Of a stretch of 64,000 bases of DNA, positions 38,302-47,532 are shown in pieces. Location: the NCBI RefSeq assembly GCF_900102965.1, contig NZ_FNGM01000006.1, positions 62,001-126,000 on the forward strand, read 5' to 3'. This DNA is from Paenibacillus jilunlii. Lineage in GTDB: Bacteria; Bacillota; Bacilli; Paenibacillales; Paenibacillaceae. A model generated the notes under the pieces. It was not told the origin of the DNA and did not search any database. It worked only from the letters and a program-made list of their open reading frames with translations. Within the stretch, counting starts at the first letter, position 1. Every line of letters starts with the position of its first letter. The position numbers were made by a program, and so were the translations under genes.

Positions 38302-40071
38302 TCACTCATCCATTACAACCTGCCGGTCCAGATTACGGTATTGGACAGCCTCGGCAAGATGTGCAGAGCTAATATCCGCGGCACCTTCAAGATCGGCAAT
38401 CGTACGGGCCAGTTTAATGATCCGGTCATGTGCACGCATGCTTAACCCGAGATTTTCCAGGATATCATTGAGCAGCTCTCTGCCGTCCTTCTGCAGCCTG
38501 GCATAATGGCGCAGAGCCGCTCCTGAAAGCTCGCTGTTCCAGGAGATCGGAAGACTTCTGTAGCGTTCCGCCTGAACAGCCTGCACCTTAAGCACTTCAG
38601 AGCGCATCTCTGCCGAAGATAATGAAGGGCCTTGCCCCTCCCAGTCCGTTGGACGGGGAACATCCACCTGCATATCTATCCGGTCCAGGAGCGGTCCGGA
38701 GATTTTGCCGCGGTATTGTGCGATCTTCGCCGGACTGCAGGTGCATCGCAGATGTGTTCCGGTGCTTCCCAAATACCCGCAGCTGCACGGATTCATAGAA
38801 CAAGCGAGTAAAAATTGTGCGGGAAATGTAAACGACGCCCGGGCGCGGCTGATCGTGACTACCCCATCCTCCAGGGGCTGGCGCAGCACTTCCAGCACAT
38901 TCCGGGAGAACTCCGGCAGCTCATCCAAGAAGAGAACACCGCGATGCGCCAGGCTAACCTCACCCGGTTTCGGGACCCCTCCGCCCCCAATCAGCCCTGC
39001 CGCCGAGATCGTATGATGCGGAGACCGGAAAGGGCGGCTGCGCATGAGTCCGCTGCGGGCATCCTTCAGCTTGCCTGCGGCGCTGAATATTTTGGTCACC
39101 TCCAGCGACTCCCTGTCGCAAAGTTCCGGAAGTATGCCTGGCAAGCGTTTGATCAGCATGGTTTTGCCTGTTCCGGGCGGACCGATCAGGACAATATTAT
39201 GCATTCCGGCAGCCGCAATCATCAGTGCCCGCTTCACATGATTCTGTCCAAGCACATCACTGTAGTCTTCCTTCATTAGGTTTTCTACGGTGCTGCATGA
39301 ATTTGACTGCTTATATTGAGCGGTGTACTTCAAGTGTTCTAAGGTTAGCACATTCACCAAAGCTTGCTCCTGCACAGCTGGGCCTGAACTAACTGTAACA
39401 GGAAAAGGAAGCCCGCTTTGCAGCGCAGGAGATGGCACCACCGAAGACTCCGCAGCTGCCGCGGATGGTATTTCCGGTAAGCAGCCAAAACCTGCAGCAT
39501 CGGATGCTTTCTTCGGCTCCGGCTTATGCTGTTTTCTTTTGCGGGGCGCATACAAAGGTTCACCCTTTGCCTGTGGCAGGGGCAGCTCCCGCAAATGCTC
39601 TGCAGCATAGATCGTCATTCCGCTGATCAGCGCCGCTTCAGCAGCATTGCCTGCAGGTACAAGCACAGCCGTAAGGCCAGCACGCCTGGCCGCTTCAACC
39701 ATGGGCAGAACTCCGGTAACCGGCCGCAGACTGCCATCCAGCGCCAGCTCACCGATGAGCAGCAAATTTTCCGCATCGGGCATAACCAGCTGACCGCTTG
39801 TGGTCAGGATGCCGAGCGCGATGGCCAGATCAAAGGCGGATCCCTCTTTGCGGAGGTCAGCCGGAGCCAGATTGATTGTGACGCGCTGCTGGGGGTAACG
39901 GTAGCCGCAATTTTTGACGGCGGCGCGCACTCTTTCTACGGCTTCTCTAATGGCTGAATCCGGCAATCCGATAATACTCGTCTGCGGCAGACCGTTCGCC
40001 AGGTCAATTTCCACACCAATCATCACTCCTTCAATGCCGTACAGGCATGCGCTGTGCATTTTTCCATACAT
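38302..40071 (-). CDS. ComM/YifB-family Mg-chelatase-like AAA ATPase
   Basis: A 589-residue AAA+ protein. The N-terminal ChlI-like domain (GLPQTSIIGLPDSAIREAVERV, APADLRKEGSAFDLAIALG), Walker A GPPGTGKTMLIKRLPG and the C-terminal Mg_chelatase domain (CSMNPCSCGY) identify the YifB/ComM family; proteobacterial ComM is a branch-migration helicase in transformation. A Pro/Ala/Ser-rich insert of about 75 residues (around 180-255) makes it longer than the usual 500-510. Start at ATG 40069-40071 with AGAGGTG 9 bases upstream. Confidence 0.9.
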   Translation of the reverse strand: MYGKMHSACLYGIEGVMIGVEIDLANGLPQTSIIGLPDSAIREAVERVRAAVKNCGYRYPQQRVTINLAPADLRKEGSAFDLAIALGILTTSGQLVMPDAENLLLIGELALDGSLRPVTGVLPMVEAARRAGLTAVLVPAGNAAEAALISGMTIYAAEHLRELPLPQAKGEPLYAPRKRKQHKPEPKKASDAAGFGCLPEIPSAAAAESSVVPSPALQSGLPFPVTVSSGPAVQEQALVNVLTLEHLKYTAQYKQSNSCSTVENLMKEDYSDVLGQNHVKRALMIAAAGMHNIVLIGPPGTGKTMLIKRLPGILPELCDRESLEVTKIFSAAGKLKDARSGLMRSRPFRSPHHTISAAGLIGGGGVPKPGEVSLAHRGVLFLDELPEFSRNVLEVLRQPLEDGVVTISRARASFTFPAQFLLACSMNPCSCGYLGSTGTHLRCTCSPAKIAQYRGKISGPLLDRIDMQVDVPRPTDWEGQGPSLSSAEMRSEVLKVQAVQAERYRSLPISWNSELSGAALRHYARLQKDGRELLNDILENLGLSMRAHDRIIKLARTIADLEGAADISSAHLAEAVQYRNLDRQVVMDE

Positions 40072-40272
40072 AACAAAAAACACCTCTTCCCCTGAAATAC
40101 GCCCACATGCAGGCGGACTAGATTCAAGAAAAAGGGTGCTTCCTCAATTTCCCATCAACTCTATTATCCTCAGTATACTTAGCTTTCCATGCTATAATCA
40201 ATAGCTGGGGTCAAGCAAAAGCAAATTTTAATAATTACATAAATATGCAAGCTGTTTTAGCAAAAAAATTCG

Positions 40273-40782
40273 TCAGCTTTCCTCTTTTACTACAACCCTA
40301 TCTGTGATTTGAGAAAAAGACAGAGGTGTATAGTCCCAGTGTTCTACGCAAATGTTAAAATGATTGTTCCCCTCATACTTCTGGCCATGAATATGCCCAT
40401 GCACATTCACGTAAGGCATATGCTTGTTCATATACATCGGTTCATGCGAGAGAAAAAAGAAATCCTTATACACTATAGGGTATTCACTCACCTCATTAAA
40501 CCCGGCTTTCAGCCACCAGTTCCGGCCTCGGCTGCGGTCGTGATTGCCAAGAACCAGAATTTTATAACCATTCAGGGAAGAGACGATATCCCGCGTGCGT
40601 TCCATGTTCAAGAAAGAGAAATCCCCTAAATGAAAAACTGTATCTTCTGCACCGACAACAGCATTCCACTTCCCGATCATGACCTGATCCATTTCTTCGA
40701 CACTGCTGAAGGGACGGGACTCAAAATCAATAATCAGCTTGTGTCCAAAATGCTGGTCTGAAGTAAAGAATACATCTGGCAA
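40273..40782 (-). CDS. Calcineurin-like metallophosphoesterase
   Basis: A 169-residue metallophosphoesterase with the metal-binding motifs in order: DQHFGH (residues 9-14), GDFS, GNHDR and HGHIHG. This compact form resembles small phosphoesterases also found in phages. The substrate cannot be told from the sequence. It follows the zinc-ribbon gene by 16 bases. Confidence 0.85.
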   Translation of the reverse strand: MPDVFFTSDQHFGHKLIIDFESRPFSSVEEMDQVMIGKWNAVVGAEDTVFHLGDFSFLNMERTRDIVSSLNGYKILVLGNHDRSRGRNWWLKAGFNEVSEYPIVYKDFFFLSHEPMYMNKHMPYVNVHGHIHGQKYEGNNHFNICVEHWDYTPLSFSQITDRVVVKEES

Positions 40783-40798
40783 TCTGCTCCCCTACCTT

Positions 40799-41215
40799 TC
40801 AATCGTTCCAGTTCCGTTTGGCAGAGCGCTGGCTGTTCGTATCCAGCTTAATCAACTCGGCCAACGGAGGTACTTCCTCATGCTCAATCAGCCACTGGCG
40901 CATCTCCTTGATCGCTTCCACTTGTCCATTGCCTTTGTCGCGCCAGGTCAACAGCTCAATTACCCGAATCACAAGCGACAGCAGGCTGCTATTGCTGCTT
41001 TGGGTCTTTTCGGCACGGATTTTTTGAAATAAGGCTTCATTTTCCCAGTCAATCAATATCTCCTCCGCTATGGCGGGCCGCATAACGGTAAAAGTCTTGT
41101 TACACTTGCTGCAGCATACAACGGATACAGGCTCTCCGTCCAGCTCTACTGCGATTTTGTTGTCACAATATTGGCAAGTAAAACTTACCTGTATATTAAA
41201 TGGTTGATTTTTCAC
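40799..41215 (-). CDS. Zinc-ribbon protein of unknown function
   Basis: A 138-residue protein with an N-terminal zinc ribbon (CQYCDN about residues 13-18 and CCSKCN about 34-39) and a charged helical C-terminal region. The GTG at 41213-41215 is 8 bases from AGGAGGG; starting at 41233 would translate the ribosome binding site. I do not recognise the family. Likely co-transcribed with the phosphoesterase. Confidence 0.7.
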   Translation of the reverse strand: MKNQPFNIQVSFTCQYCDNKIAVELDGEPVSVVCCSKCNKTFTVMRPAIAEEILIDWENEALFQKIRAEKTQSSNSSLLSLVIRVIELLTWRDKGNGQVEAIKEMRQWLIEHEEVPPLAELIKLDTNSQRSAKRNWND

Positions 41216-41347
41216 TCGGACAGCCCTCCTCATGGTGGCATTAAAAAGTTACAATAATGTTTACCCATTTCCTCGAAGAAATGACCCATAGTGCGGAGGT
41301 TAAGTCAAGACTAAATGTATAAAAAGACAACAAATGGTAAAAAAAAC

Positions 41348-41734
41348 TTAAAAAGCTTCACGGATATGGTGAAGGGATGTGATTCCCAAGTCTTCATTCA
41401 GCATCACCGTGATGACGTCAAAAGAAACCCGGCGCTCCTCCTGACTCTTCATATGCAGATATACCTGGGCTGTGGCCCGGACCTGACGGATTTTACGTTC
41501 ATCCACAGATTCCTCCGGAGTCCCCTGAAGCGGACTCCCGCTACGGCTGCGCACTTCAACAAAAATAAGCACCTCACCGTATTCAGCAATAATGTCCAGT
41601 TCCCCGCTGCGGCAGCGCCAATTCCTGTCAATAATCTTGTAGCCTTGGGCAGACAAATATTGGACAGCGGCTTTTTCGCCGGCTGCCCCTTTTTGCTTGC
41701 GGGAATAAGCCTCTTCAGGCGGACCCCCGCTCAC
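41348..41734 (-). CDS. yraN: YraN/UPF0102 family endonuclease-like protein
   Basis: A 128-residue UPF0102 protein. The nuclease-like core GELDIIAEYGEVLIFVEVRSR contains the D-xn-E-x-K-like pattern (with Arg in place of Lys) seen in this restriction-endonuclease-fold family, preceded by GAAGEKAAVQYL. GTG start with GCGGAGG upstream; overlaps the previous gene by 4 bases. Function is not established. Confidence 0.88.
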   Translation of the reverse strand: MSGGPPEEAYSRKQKGAAGEKAAVQYLSAQGYKIIDRNWRCRSGELDIIAEYGEVLIFVEVRSRSGSPLQGTPEESVDERKIRQVRATAQVYLHMKSQEERRVSFDVITVMLNEDLGITSLHHIREAF

Positions 41735-42033
41735 TTCAGCCTCCGCTCTGCGGCAGCGCGGTCGCTCTGGTACACATAGCTCAAGATTTCGGCCACCAGC
41801 TGATACAGCTGTGGAGGAATCTGCTGGTCAAGGTCAAGCTTAGACAGTACTTCAACCAGGGCGGCATCTTCCTGCACGGCCACTCCGCTGTCTTTGGCCA
41901 TCTGCAGAATCCTGTCCGCCACTGCACCTTGTCCTTTGGCTACAACGACCGGAGCTTCACTCTGACCAGGCGAATACTTCAGGGCTACCGCTTTTTTGAG
42001 GTTTGGAGAAATTTCATCGGCAGGCTCACTCAT
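41731..42033 (-). CDS. FlhB C-terminal domain homologue (YlqH-like)
   Basis: A 100-residue protein similar to the cytoplasmic C-terminal part of FlhB: AVALKYSPGQSEAPVVVAKGQG and LYQLVAEILSYVYQ. It has no membrane segments and lacks the NPTH cleavage motif. B. subtilis has YlqH at this locus next to YlqG, and the same pairing occurs here (4-base overlap). It may compete with or replace the cleaved FlhB domain; that is inference. Confidence 0.85.
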   Translation of the reverse strand: MSEPADEISPNLKKAVALKYSPGQSEAPVVVAKGQGAVADRILQMAKDSGVAVQEDAALVEVLSKLDLDQQIPPQLYQLVAEILSYVYQSDRAAAERRLK

Positions 42034-44186
42034 ATGCGGTAATCCACTCCTTTATAGGAATCCGGCACATAATCAGCCAGCTTGCCTGCATGGCCCGCAA
42101 CAGAAGCAGACGCTGCGCTTGGCTGGGGCAATGGTTCCGTCCGCAGACTCAACAGCTGATAGCCTATCGATTCCACTGCTGCGCCAATCTCATCCTTGCG
42201 TTCTTCCAGCAGTTCCAGCACCCAAGGCGTATCATTATGCAGCTTCAGACTGACGATCCTGTCGACCACCTGCACATCTACCAGCGTCTGTCCCAGCTGC
42301 TTCATATCCAGGTCAAACCACAGGCGGCAGTTCGCCGCATCGAGCTCGCCTCTGCGGCCCCGTCTCGACTGGATATGGACGGAAGCCGTTTCCTGCCCGT
42401 CCGGCCCCCGCAGCGGCAGGAACATCGTCACCTGCGCGAACGGAGCCGTACGGTCAGTATTCAGGAGCAGCTGCTGCCCTGTGAGCTGCTGCACCAGCTG
42501 GCCTGCGGCTTCCTTGACCGCAGGCGGCACCTCGCTGCTGCCCAGCACCTGCAGCAGCACGCCCTTCAGCGTATCGGCGGCTGTATCCCCGCCTTCAGCC
42601 GCACTGGCCAGCGCAGCCTGCGGCAGCGCTGCCTTTGGGGCATGCCCCGCCGCGTCGGCGGGCGGGGCCACGGCCAGCTGCGGCTGCTGCTGCGCGCCGC
42701 TGCGAACAGCCTGCTGCTCGTGCTCCGCACCGAGCAGCTTCAGCACCCGCCCCACCCACGACTCCGTGTCCGTGGGTGCTGCGGGTGCGGTGCCCGTCTG
42801 CTGCGCTACAGCCGCAGACGGGCTGTCCCCGCGCTGCCCGGCAGGCGCGGGGGCCGGTTCTTGCCCCGCCGCCGCTGGCGGGGCTGTGGTGCCCTGCTGC
42901 GGCTGCGCAGCCGCAGGGGCAGGGGCTGGCCCCGCCGCGTCAGCGGGCGGGGCTGCGGCGAGCTGCGGCAGCGTGCCGCGCAGCTCGGTGAGCACGCCCT
43001 GCAGCTTCGCGAGCAGGGCGGCACCCTTGCCGGCAGCAGAGGTTTCTGCTGCCGGCACTGCACTACGTTCCGGCTGCGGAACGGAACGTGGTTCCAGGCC
43101 TTCTGCCGGTTCAGCAGAAGGCACAACACCACCCGCTGCTGCAGCTAATCCTGCAGCGGACGGCTGGGCATTACCCGCCTTCGGAGCCGCCGCTGCTTCC
43201 GCAGCATCTCCATCCACTGGCGGCTGCGCCGGAGCAACCCCCGTCCGGTTAGCTGAAGCCGCAACCGGCGGCTCTGCATCGGCAGTTGGATTGCCTGCCG
43301 GAGCTGCAGCTGCATTCCCGGCAGGCGGCTCTGTTTTTAGGGCGCCTGCCGGTGTCTTACCGGGAAGTTCAGCCGCCTCATCGGCAGATACAGACTCCCC
43401 TGGAGCTGCTGGTGCACGTGAGACATCAACACCCTCTGCTTGACCAGCTGCCGGAGTTGCCGGAGCTGCCGGAGCCGCAGCCGTTCCGCCCACAGACACT
43501 GCCGGGGCAGGAGCCGTTCCAGCACTAATAGATGATGCAGGCTGGCTGGAACTGCCCGGTGCTGTACTTCCGCCTGCCGTATCGTTCTCCTGCTGCACCC
43601 ATAAGCCAATCGCCGTTTCAAGCTGAGCCACAAGCTGATGCAGCTTGGGTCCGAATACCGCTTGCTGCAGCCCTCTCACGCTTTCTGCTGTGACTGGGAG
43701 CCCGCGCTTTACCGATATCACTGCCGCCTCCAGCCATTCCGACACCGGAACATTCGGCGGTTTGGCATTCATTACAGCCTCCAGCTTCGCCGCAGTTTCC
43801 TTGGTCAGCGCAATGCCGCCAGAGACCATAGCCTGTATAATTTCCTTGCCTGCCTTGGAATCCGTAAGCCCCAGTGATTCCAGGGCTTCCCCCATACTCT
43901 GTGGAGATGCCAATATCGCCTCACCGTTCGAAACAGGCTTCAAAACAGGCAACCCTCCGTCGCCCGGAGGAGCAACTTGCAGATTCAGTGTTTGTCCAGG
44001 CTGCAGCGGGGTCTCCAGCTCCGCACGGACAGGCGTGCCCTGAATCTGAACGACCGCTTCTCTGCCGGATTCCGACACACTGAGCACCACACCCCGGACT
44101 ACCTGGCCTTCTTTGAGCTCTACTGACTTGGGCTCGCCCATTTTATTGTCTCCGAGCAATCCGCGAATCAGAGATCCGATGTTCAT
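42030..44186 (-). CDS. Second FliK-like hook-length-control-type protein (YlqG-like)
   Basis: A 718-residue protein. The N-terminus (MNIGSLIRGLLGDNK, VVRGVVLSVSESGREAVVQI) and the C-terminal FliK-like domain (residues about 590-700, LWFDLDMKQLGQTLVDVQVVD) flank a very long Ala/Pro-rich linker (about 205-570) encoded by GC-rich, partly repeated DNA. It matches the position of B. subtilis ylqG. Together with the FlhB-like gene it looks like a second ruler/switch pair outside the main operon. Confidence 0.82.
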   Translation of the reverse strand: MNIGSLIRGLLGDNKMGEPKSVELKEGQVVRGVVLSVSESGREAVVQIQGTPVRAELETPLQPGQTLNLQVAPPGDGGLPVLKPVSNGEAILASPQSMGEALESLGLTDSKAGKEIIQAMVSGGIALTKETAAKLEAVMNAKPPNVPVSEWLEAAVISVKRGLPVTAESVRGLQQAVFGPKLHQLVAQLETAIGLWVQQENDTAGGSTAPGSSSQPASSISAGTAPAPAVSVGGTAAAPAAPATPAAGQAEGVDVSRAPAAPGESVSADEAAELPGKTPAGALKTEPPAGNAAAAPAGNPTADAEPPVAASANRTGVAPAQPPVDGDAAEAAAAPKAGNAQPSAAGLAAAAGGVVPSAEPAEGLEPRSVPQPERSAVPAAETSAAGKGAALLAKLQGVLTELRGTLPQLAAAPPADAAGPAPAPAAAQPQQGTTAPPAAAGQEPAPAPAGQRGDSPSAAVAQQTGTAPAAPTDTESWVGRVLKLLGAEHEQQAVRSGAQQQPQLAVAPPADAAGHAPKAALPQAALASAAEGGDTAADTLKGVLLQVLGSSEVPPAVKEAAGQLVQQLTGQQLLLNTDRTAPFAQVTMFLPLRGPDGQETASVHIQSRRGRRGELDAANCRLWFDLDMKQLGQTLVDVQVVDRIVSLKLHNDTPWVLELLEERKDEIGAAVESIGYQLLSLRTEPLPQPSAASASVAGHAGKLADYVPDSYKGVDYRI

Positions 44187-44317
44187 GCCGTTCCCCCTCC
44201 CTTCGTGTGCATCTTTCTATTTTATATCGGTAATTTCCAGGGATTCTTAAGAACTTCCCTTACCAGTGCTCACACATCATTCTATGACTCCCAGTGCTGG
44301 CTGGCCGTCTCCTACCA

Positions 44318-44500
44318 AAGTGGAAAAAGTATCACTAATTGAGTCCAACACTTAGAACTTGGCAGACTTAAGTGGAAAAAATATCACTAATTGTGCTGAA
44401 AGCAGCCGTATGAGATGAATATGCATAATTAGGTGTACAAAATCCAACTAATACCTTCTGTAGCCAGGATTTCAGTTAATTAGTTTTACTTTTTCCACCT
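44318..44500. repeat. Cluster of a 24-bp intergenic repeat (four copies)
   Basis: The 335-base gap between the FliK-like gene and rnhB contains AAGTGGAAAAAGTATCACTAATTG at 44318-44341, a copy with one mismatch at 44370-44393, a degenerate copy at 44431-44452 (AGGTGTACAAAATCCAACTAAT) and an inverted copy at 44476-44500. Copies are 52-61 bases apart. The intervening sequence is not conserved. Nothing else is seen in this gap. Confidence 0.75.
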
Positions 44501-44521
44501 ATACAGATTAAACTGGCCAAC

Positions 44522-45148
44522 CTAAAACAAAGCCGGTTCATCCGAGAGAATTTTCCCCAGAAAGCTGCGGCGGTGCATGGGAGTTGGTCCCAGCGCCATT
44601 AGCTGTTCCCTGTGAAGCTTCGTTGCATAGCCTTTATGTATTTTAATCCCGTAGTCCGGGTATAATTCCTCCCAGAGACCTTCACACAGACGGTCGCGTG
44701 TAACTTTGGCTACAATCGAAGCAGCGGCAATGGACTGGCTGTTGGCATCCCCTTTAATAATCGCCTGCTGCGGCAGCGGAAGATCTACTTTTTCCGCATC
44801 AATCAGCATATAGTCAGGAGGGCATTCCAGACCCTCTACCGCTTTTCTCATCGCCAGTCTGGAGGCCTGCTTGATGTTGATCTTATCGATCAGGACCGAG
44901 TCGACATGCCCCACACTTACTGCCAGCGCCTGGTCCATAATCAGCTCGAACAGCATCTCCCGTTTCTTCGCGGACAGCTTCTTGGAGTCATCCACACCCT
45001 CAATGATCAGACCCTCCGGCAAAATAACCGCAGCGGCCACCACGTCGCCGAACAGACAGCCTCTCCCTACCTCGTCAACACCGGCAATACGGCAGTAATT
45101 CTGTTCCCAGCATTCTTTTTCGTAGCTTAACATATCCATAGAACTCAC
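44522..45148 (-). CDS. rnhB: Ribonuclease HII
   Basis: RNase HII removes ribonucleotides from DNA. The catalytic motif GVDEVGRGCLFGDVVAAAV (Asp25, Glu26), DDSKKLSAKKRE and the later Asp in YMLIDAEKV are present. 208 residues. The GTG at 45148 is used by the longest frame; an ATG three codons later is also possible. Order rbgA-rnhB matches B. subtilis. Confidence 0.95.
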   Translation of the reverse strand: MSSMDMLSYEKECWEQNYCRIAGVDEVGRGCLFGDVVAAAVILPEGLIIEGVDDSKKLSAKKREMLFELIMDQALAVSVGHVDSVLIDKINIKQASRLAMRKAVEGLECPPDYMLIDAEKVDLPLPQQAIIKGDANSQSIAAASIVAKVTRDRLCEGLWEELYPDYGIKIHKGYATKLHREQLMALGPTPMHRRSFLGKILSDEPALF

Positions 45149-45282
45149 CGTTCTCCACCACCAATTCTAATCTCCCAGTTCCCTGTATCAGCCAGCTTAT
45201 CATAAGAACACTCCGCGGTCATCCCACTTTATGCTCAAAACAGAACTTCCAAATTCAGGAAGATCCTTTCGGCCAGCACAAC

Positions 45283-45311
45283 AAAAAACCACCCCAACTG
45301 CCCGGATGGTT
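45283..45311 (-). terminator. Terminator downstream of rbgA
   Basis: On the minus strand AACCATCC pairs with GGGGTGGTT (one G-U pair) and is followed by TTTT. It separates rbgA from rnhB. Confidence 0.65.
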
Positions 45312-45334
45312 TTTCCACTCCACGTCAACCTCTA

Positions 45335-46195
45335 TTAAGGTGTCTCAAGCGTAAAACGTCCCAGTTTGCCTGCCCGCAGATCATGCAGCAGGATCCGTGA
45401 AGCTTTCTCCAGATCCACCCGTCCGCCGCTGATCAGACAACCGCGTTTACGCCCTACAGCTTCCATAACAGCCACAATTTCGTCTGGATTCTCTAAATCC
45501 TCCGGGAGTTTCTCGATTCCAAACCGTTCCTGGAAACTTGCACCGTAATCCTTGACCAGGTACTTCACCGCAAAAAAGGCGATATCCTCAATGTTCAGGA
45601 TTTCCTCTTTGATTGCGCCGGTTACCGCCAGACGGTAGCCCACTTCCTGATCTTCGAATTTGGGCCACAGAATCCCCGGTGTGTCCAGAAGCTCCAGATT
45701 TCCGCCGGTCTTTATCCATTGCTGTCCTTTGGTAACACCCGGACGGTCACCGGTTGCAGCGATATTTTTGCCCGCCATGCGGTTGATAAGCGTAGATTTG
45801 CCCACATTGGGAATTCCAACGATCAGCGCCCGGCTGGGCCGCGGGTTCATCCCTTTAGCAATCTGCCGGTCGATTTTGTCCTTCAGCAGCAGCTTCACCT
45901 GCTCGGGAATCTCTTTGATGCCTGTGCCTGTAGCCGCATCCACCGGATGGGCAACATGGCCTTCCGCTTTGAAAAAGGCCAGCCATTTCCGTGTAGCCTC
46001 AGGATCTGCCAGGTCTGCCTTATTCAGAATAATCAGCCTTGGCTTGTCCCGCAGAATATCGTCAATCATCGGATTGCGGCTGGAAAGCGGCAGACGGGAA
46101 TCGAGCAGTTCTATACACACATCAATCAGCTTCAGCTTATCCTCGATTTGCCGCCTGGCCTTCGTCATATGACCAGGAAACCATTGAATGGCCAT
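45335..46195 (-). CDS. rbgA: Ribosome biogenesis GTPase RbgA (YlqF)
   Basis: RbgA is a circularly permuted GTPase needed for late assembly of the 50S subunit. The order of motifs is permuted: NKADL (G4) comes before [13 protein letters not shown] (G1) and DTPGILWPK (G3). The N-terminus [11 protein letters not shown] is characteristic. Start at ATG 46193-46195, 6 bases after AGGAGGTG; 286 residues. Confidence 0.96.
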   Translation of the reverse strand: MAIQWFPGHMTKARRQIEDKLKLIDVCIELLDSRLPLSSRNPMIDDILRDKPRLIILNKADLADPEATRKWLAFFKAEGHVAHPVDAATGTGIKEIPEQVKLLLKDKIDRQIAKGMNPRPSRALIVGIPNVGKSTLINRMAGKNIAATGDRPGVTKGQQWIKTGGNLELLDTPGILWPKFEDQEVGYRLAVTGAIKEEILNIEDIAFFAVKYLVKDYGASFQERFGIEKLPEDLENPDEIVAVMEAVGRKRGCLISGGRVDLEKASRILLHDLRAGKLGRFTLETP

Positions 46196-46224
46196 TGCCG
46201 TCACCTCCTTTGACTTCCGTCAAC

Positions 46225-46845
46225 TTAATGGTTAATCACTGAAATATCCTTTACCGGCCAGAAGATCAGGTCCGCACGGCCAACAATATCACTTAGCGGC
46301 ACATATCCGATCATACGGCTGTCGGTACTGTCCGAACGGTTGTCTCCCATTACAAAGACATGCCCTTCCGGCACGGTTCCATCCGTAAATTTTTCATTGG
46401 GGAAATTCTTATCGTTATACAATGCGTTGTTATTGTGCGCCTCATCAATCGCGCCTTGGATGTACGTTTCATTCACCGGCTGGCCGTTCACAGTAACGAC
46501 ATCGCCTTCAACCTTCACAGTATCTCCAGCCACACCGATTACACGCTTAATGAAGTCTCTTCCTTCAGAAGGCACATGGAACACAATCACCTCACCCCGC
46601 TGAGGCGAACGAATGTCGTATAAGATTTCATTGACGATCACACGCTCACCGGTATGAAAATTAGGCTGCATGGAAGGTCCATCCACAATAAACGGCTTGA
46701 ACAAAAGCCAACGAATCAAAATCACCAGAACCAAAGCAATGGCAATGGCCTTAATCCATTCCAATACTTCATTTTTGGGCTTGCGGGGATTCTTGCCGTC
46801 AGGCTCAACAATCTCACCTTGTCCCTGCTGTAAATCCTGCTGCAT
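46225..46845 (-). CDS. lepB: Type I signal peptidase
   Basis: Signal peptidase I cleaves secretory signal peptides outside the membrane. One N-terminal membrane helix (about residues 28-48), catalytic Ser58 in GPSMQPN and catalytic Lys100 in DFIKRVIGVAGD; box E GDNRSDSTDSR is present. 206 residues, a typical Gram-positive size. It lies between rplS and rbgA. Confidence 0.96.
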   Translation of the reverse strand: MQQDLQQGQGEIVEPDGKNPRKPKNEVLEWIKAIAIALVLVILIRWLLFKPFIVDGPSMQPNFHTGERVIVNEILYDIRSPQRGEVIVFHVPSEGRDFIKRVIGVAGDTVKVEGDVVTVNGQPVNETYIQGAIDEAHNNNALYNDKNFPNEKFTDGTVPEGHVFVMGDNRSDSTDSRMIGYVPLSDIVGRADLIFWPVKDISVINH

Positions 46846-47000
46846 AGTTCACCGTCCTCTCTATATGCTACCCTCACTATACAACAAAAAAACTCCTGCC
46901 AAAAACTCCTCCACGATTACTCCGTCAGGAGGCCTTTTCGGAGAAGCTGATCCTAAGGCATATATTATAATGAATCTTAGTTCTCTTCAAGAATAAACGA

Positions 47001-47024
47001 AAGGGGCTTGAAATCAAGCCCCTT
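47001..47024 (-). terminator. Terminator downstream of rplS
   Basis: AAGGGGCTTG and CAAGCCCCTT form a perfect 10-bp stem with a 4-base loop; TTCGTTT follows on the minus strand. It ends or attenuates the rplS transcript before lepB. Confidence 0.75.
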
Positions 47025-47039
47025 TCACTTGCCGCAATA

Positions 47040-47384
47040 CTAGCGACGGATTTCTTTGATTCTTGCAGCTTTACCGCGCAGGTCACGAAGGTAATAGAGC
47101 TTCGCACGACGCACTTTACCACGGCGAGCCACTTCGATTTTCTCGATCTTAGGCGAGTTGATTGGGAAAGTTCTTTCCACACCAACACCGTAAGAGATTT
47201 TACGAACCGTAAAAGTCTCACTGATTCCACCGCCGCGGCGTTTGATTACAACGCCTTCGAACAGCTGGATCCGTTCACGAGTTCCTTCAATAACTTTTAC
47301 ATGCACTTTCAAAGTGTCACCCGGGCGAAAACTCGGGATATCTTTGCGAAGCTGCTCTTGCGTAATTGCTTGTAGGATATTCAT
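47040..47384 (-). CDS. rplS: 50S ribosomal protein L19
   Basis: L19 lies at the 30S-50S interface. The 114-residue sequence ([43 protein letters not shown]) is typical. AGGAGGAAG precedes the ATG. Unlike in B. subtilis it is not next to trmD: about 5.1 kb intervene, and it has its own promoter and folded leader. Confidence 0.97.
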   Translation of the reverse strand: MNILQAITQEQLRKDIPSFRPGDTLKVHVKVIEGTRERIQLFEGVVIKRRGGGISETFTVRKISYGVGVERTFPINSPKIEKIEVARRGKVRRAKLYYLRDLRGKAARIKEIRR

Positions 47385-47407
47385 TTAGGACTTCCTCCTT
47401 CCGTACA

Positions 47408-47467
47408 GGTGTTCATGCCTCTTCCGGAGAGATCATCGCTCTCCCTCATTATCCGCAGAGGACCACC
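47408..47467 (-). ncRNA. Folded 5' leader of rplS (likely L19-type autoregulatory leader)
   Basis: In the minus-strand transcript three nested helices can form: GGTGGT with the later ACACC, CCTCT with AGAGG, and the terminal GGAGAG/CTCTCC hairpin with a CGATGAT loop. The position directly upstream of rplS and the nested shape fit the L19 leader class of Firmicutes. I assign this from structure by eye, without a covariance search. Confidence 0.55.
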
Positions 47468-47488
47468 GTATTCCACACAACAGAAATA

Positions 47489-47517
47489 ATATTACCATAA
47501 ACGCCCTGTAAAGACAA
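47489..47517 (-). promoter_or_regulatory. Promoter of rplS
   Basis: On the minus strand TTGTCT, a 17-base spacer and TAATAT (+ strand 47512-47517 and 47489-47494) form a sigma-A promoter that would start transcription just ahead of the folded leader. Confidence 0.65.
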
Positions 47518-47532
47518 CCAATTTTTTAAGAT

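Noticed and set aside
42003-43443. Long + strand frames (up to 415 codons) opposite the FliK-like gene
   Set aside because: They are shadows caused by GC-rich, stop-poor repetitive DNA; Arg/Cys-rich products with no family resemblance.
44318-44500. CRISPR array
   Set aside because: Repeats are in mixed orientation, degenerate and unevenly spaced, and no cas genes are nearby.
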